Below, piece after piece: positions 61,825 through 64,000 of a DNA stretch of 64,000 bases. The stretch spans positions 1,495,623-1,559,622 of the forward strand of contig SCFE01000013.1 in the NCBI GenBank assembly GCA_004352715.1, given 5' to 3'. A program made the position numbers and the translations under genes. A model generated the notes under the pieces. That model made no database searches, was not told where the DNA came from, and was given only the letters and a program-made list of their open reading frames with translations. Within the stretch, counting starts at the first letter, position 1. Each line of letters opens with the position of its first letter. The DNA is from Hofstenia miamia. Taxonomy: Eukaryota > Xenacoelomorpha > Acoela.

Positions 61825-64000
61825 CTCCAATGAAATTTCAAAACAATCTGATGATGTTAAATACCAAAACTTTCCAAGCCTTACAATCGCAAAATAACCA
61901 TGCAAGAAGTGAAATAAATATACACAAATATGGTTTCGTGGGTGAAATTTTTTAAGCATAGCTCAAAATGGAGTTCACTGGAATTGCTTACGAATAAAAA
62001 CTCATACAAATATGATACAGGATGTTGTTTTCAAAGAAAAAAATTATTAAGGTTTATCCCTAACCAACATATATTGGCGACTTTTTGTCAGTATACATGC
62101 AAAATTTAACCCAGTATTACAACTGTCTGCGATTAATTAAAGTCATTTTAAATGCACAAAATTTCCTGAAAATTATCAAATCTCAAAGGCAAACAACCAT
62201 TAAAAATGTAAAACATCTATAAAACACCAAGGAAAACAAAGGTCATCTAAAGAGGTTAACTTTAAAATAAAAGAATAATTTCAAAATCAATACTAACCAT
62301 GGCCTACTGCAGTCACAGCCTGAGACTTCCAGAAATATCAGTAAAAATTAGGCCACAAAAACACTTTATCCCATACCCAATTGATTTAACAAGTCACTTT
62401 ATGTAACAAAATCAAAGAATTATTTTACACATTTTTGTGAATTTGAAGCATTTGGATTTTTGATAAGTGTAAAAACTACATTCAAATGAATAAGGACAGA
62501 AACAATAAGTAATCACTTTCTACATTTCAAAATTTATGATCTGAGGGCATTAAAATTCCCCAGAATATAGACCTACACAACAGAAATAAGATAACCTTAT
62601 TACTTTGACATGCAATATTTCTAAAAATTGAATACACATCTTTACTATTAAACAATTTAGTTTGTTAATGAAGACTTTGTTGCTTTAAAGCTAATTGAAT
62701 GTCTGTAAGTCCACAAAACCGAACGCAATTCTCCAGTTGCAAGAGTATTTATTGCATTTTTTTGTTTTTTCCTGCAAGTCGTCAAGCCGTCATTACAGTA
62801 GGCTTTGATATTACTTACGATTTAATATCAAATATTGAAAAAACTACTAATGACTTGTGAAAGACTTTTTTAATATTTAATTGATTGCCAAAAAATTTTC
62901 TTTTGAAGTTGCAAATTTAACCTTTCGTAGAAAAAGAGTTTTTGCTCATTTTTAAGAAAACTTGTAGCTGATGCCGATTAATTGAAGAATTCACGGTCAT
63001 TTCAGTATTAGATATTTGGTAAAATTTTGTTTTAATTTAGCAGTTATACAATTTACACTAGCAGAGATGAATTGTGATAAATGACTGCAATTTCTTTCAA
63101 AATTTAAGAAGCAATCTCCACAATTTGCTCCTCTTGATATCTCAAAAGATGAATATAAAATTGATTGTTGTCCTGTTGGTTTTGCATAAATTCCTTTCAA
63201 TTGCTGAAATTATATTTTAGATGGATATCATTGTTCATCTGATGTTTTCTAAGTAATCCTAATATTTTCACTAATAATTTAAAATTTGGATGACATCATA
63301 TACCCAGTATGTCAGCAAGATGACTGTAATTAAGAATGAATAATTGCCTTTCCAAATTAGACATGCTGTTATCAGCTAAAAGAGGAGATGAGCTGCTACC
63401 CATTGCAATGACATTTAGAATGTGACAATATGAATTTAGTATGGCCTCGAACCTGAACCTACCTGAAGCATAGCATTATTTAGAGTCTTCAATCTTTCTC
63501 CAATCAAATGATGACTAACATCAGTCATTTTTTGATAAGGAAAACATAACCATTCATTATTATTACTTAAATCTTTGAATCTTTCTCAAACAAAGTGGTG
63601 ATCAACATCAGTTTGATCAATCAAAAGCCTTGTTGAACATTTTCAAAAGTCAGCACGGCTTAATTGGGTACCCAATGTTACCATCTAATGCCACTAGATG
63701 CTTTTAGTGCTGATATCAAACTTGTATAGATTTTGCACTATTTTTTGTTTCGGATCTTTGCGGAAATGTTCTATTAAATATTATGGATTGAAAGTCGTAT
63801 TGATCTATGTCAACGCTTTAAATTATGAGCTGGATCAGGATTGAAAAAACGAACCAGCATTAGATTAAAAAAATTATTTCATGACGGCATTGTTGATTTT
63901 TTGCCAAACAAATTCGTAAGGACAATTATGTTGTACAGAAATATAGTTTCAAAATTCGCACATGTCTACGTCATCTGGTTTCCAAGCATCACTGATTTCA
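61825..64000. other. No supported gene
   Basis: AT-rich sequence. A 67-codon minus-strand open frame (62997-63200) has four cysteines but no recognised pattern. The tandem repeat at 63473-63635 is the only structure seen. Confidence 0.55.
63473..63635. repeat. Two-copy tandem repeat, unit ~85 bp
   Basis: CATTATT...TC[T/-]TCAATCTTTCTCCAA...GACTAACATCAGT (63473 onward) is followed by CATTATTATTACTTAAATC...GAATCTTTCTCAAA...GATCAACATCAGT (63554 onward). The order of blocks is the same in both. Confidence 0.5.

Overview
This window is AT-rich eukaryotic DNA, about 30% G+C by eye. It has introns and dispersed mobile-element remains, and contains no prokaryotic operons, rRNA or CRISPR. The repeats include an R2-like non-LTR retroelement, a Penelope-like element, and hAT, Harbinger, piggyBac and Tc1 relics. 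One exon resembles a nicotinic-type Cys-loop receptor. Together these point to an invertebrate animal; I cannot name the species, and a cnidarian or other aquatic invertebrate is only a guess. Four runs of N are assembly gaps, and all four touch (AT)n arrays on at least one side.

The window is mostly intron or intergenic sequence. The best host coding signal is on the minus strand at about 10925-11190. It encodes the start of a Cys-loop receptor ligand-binding domain and ends at a consensus GTAAGT donor. On the plus strand, 59549-59637 encodes a cysteine pattern typical of an EGF-like module. Two further plus-strand open frames with good splice signals (18033-18299 and 61639-61820) are candidate exons of unknown function. 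No complete gene can be assembled.

Mobile DNA by position: R2-like LINE copy 1 (2610-3440, +); Harbinger-like MITE (3505-3645); a GGTACC-rich dispersed repeat at 5341-5890 with a relative at about 32130-32480; Penelope-like terminal fragment (16371-16470, -); candidate hAT remnant (33444-33843); clear non-autonomous hAT with a perfect 8-bp target duplication (37284-37910); Penelope-like relic with a GIY-YIG fragment between inverted, hammerhead-like ends (about 40183-40775); candidate BEL-like LTR (41964-42741) beside TACATACACG repeats; R2-like copy 2 (44195-44965, +); Jockey/CR1-type LINE 3' end (45268-46260, -); a ~0.9-kb foldback repeat (53023-53916); Tc1 transposase relic (56380-56530, -), next to a palindrome that a piggyBac-like MITE has split (56602-56830).

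The main points for a second look are: the inverted Penelope ends with a damaged hammerhead core; the large foldback that could transcribe into long hairpin RNA; the same endonuclease-domain deletion in both R2-like copies; and the MITE nested in a palindrome arm. I found no new gene system. All calls are by eye, without database searches.
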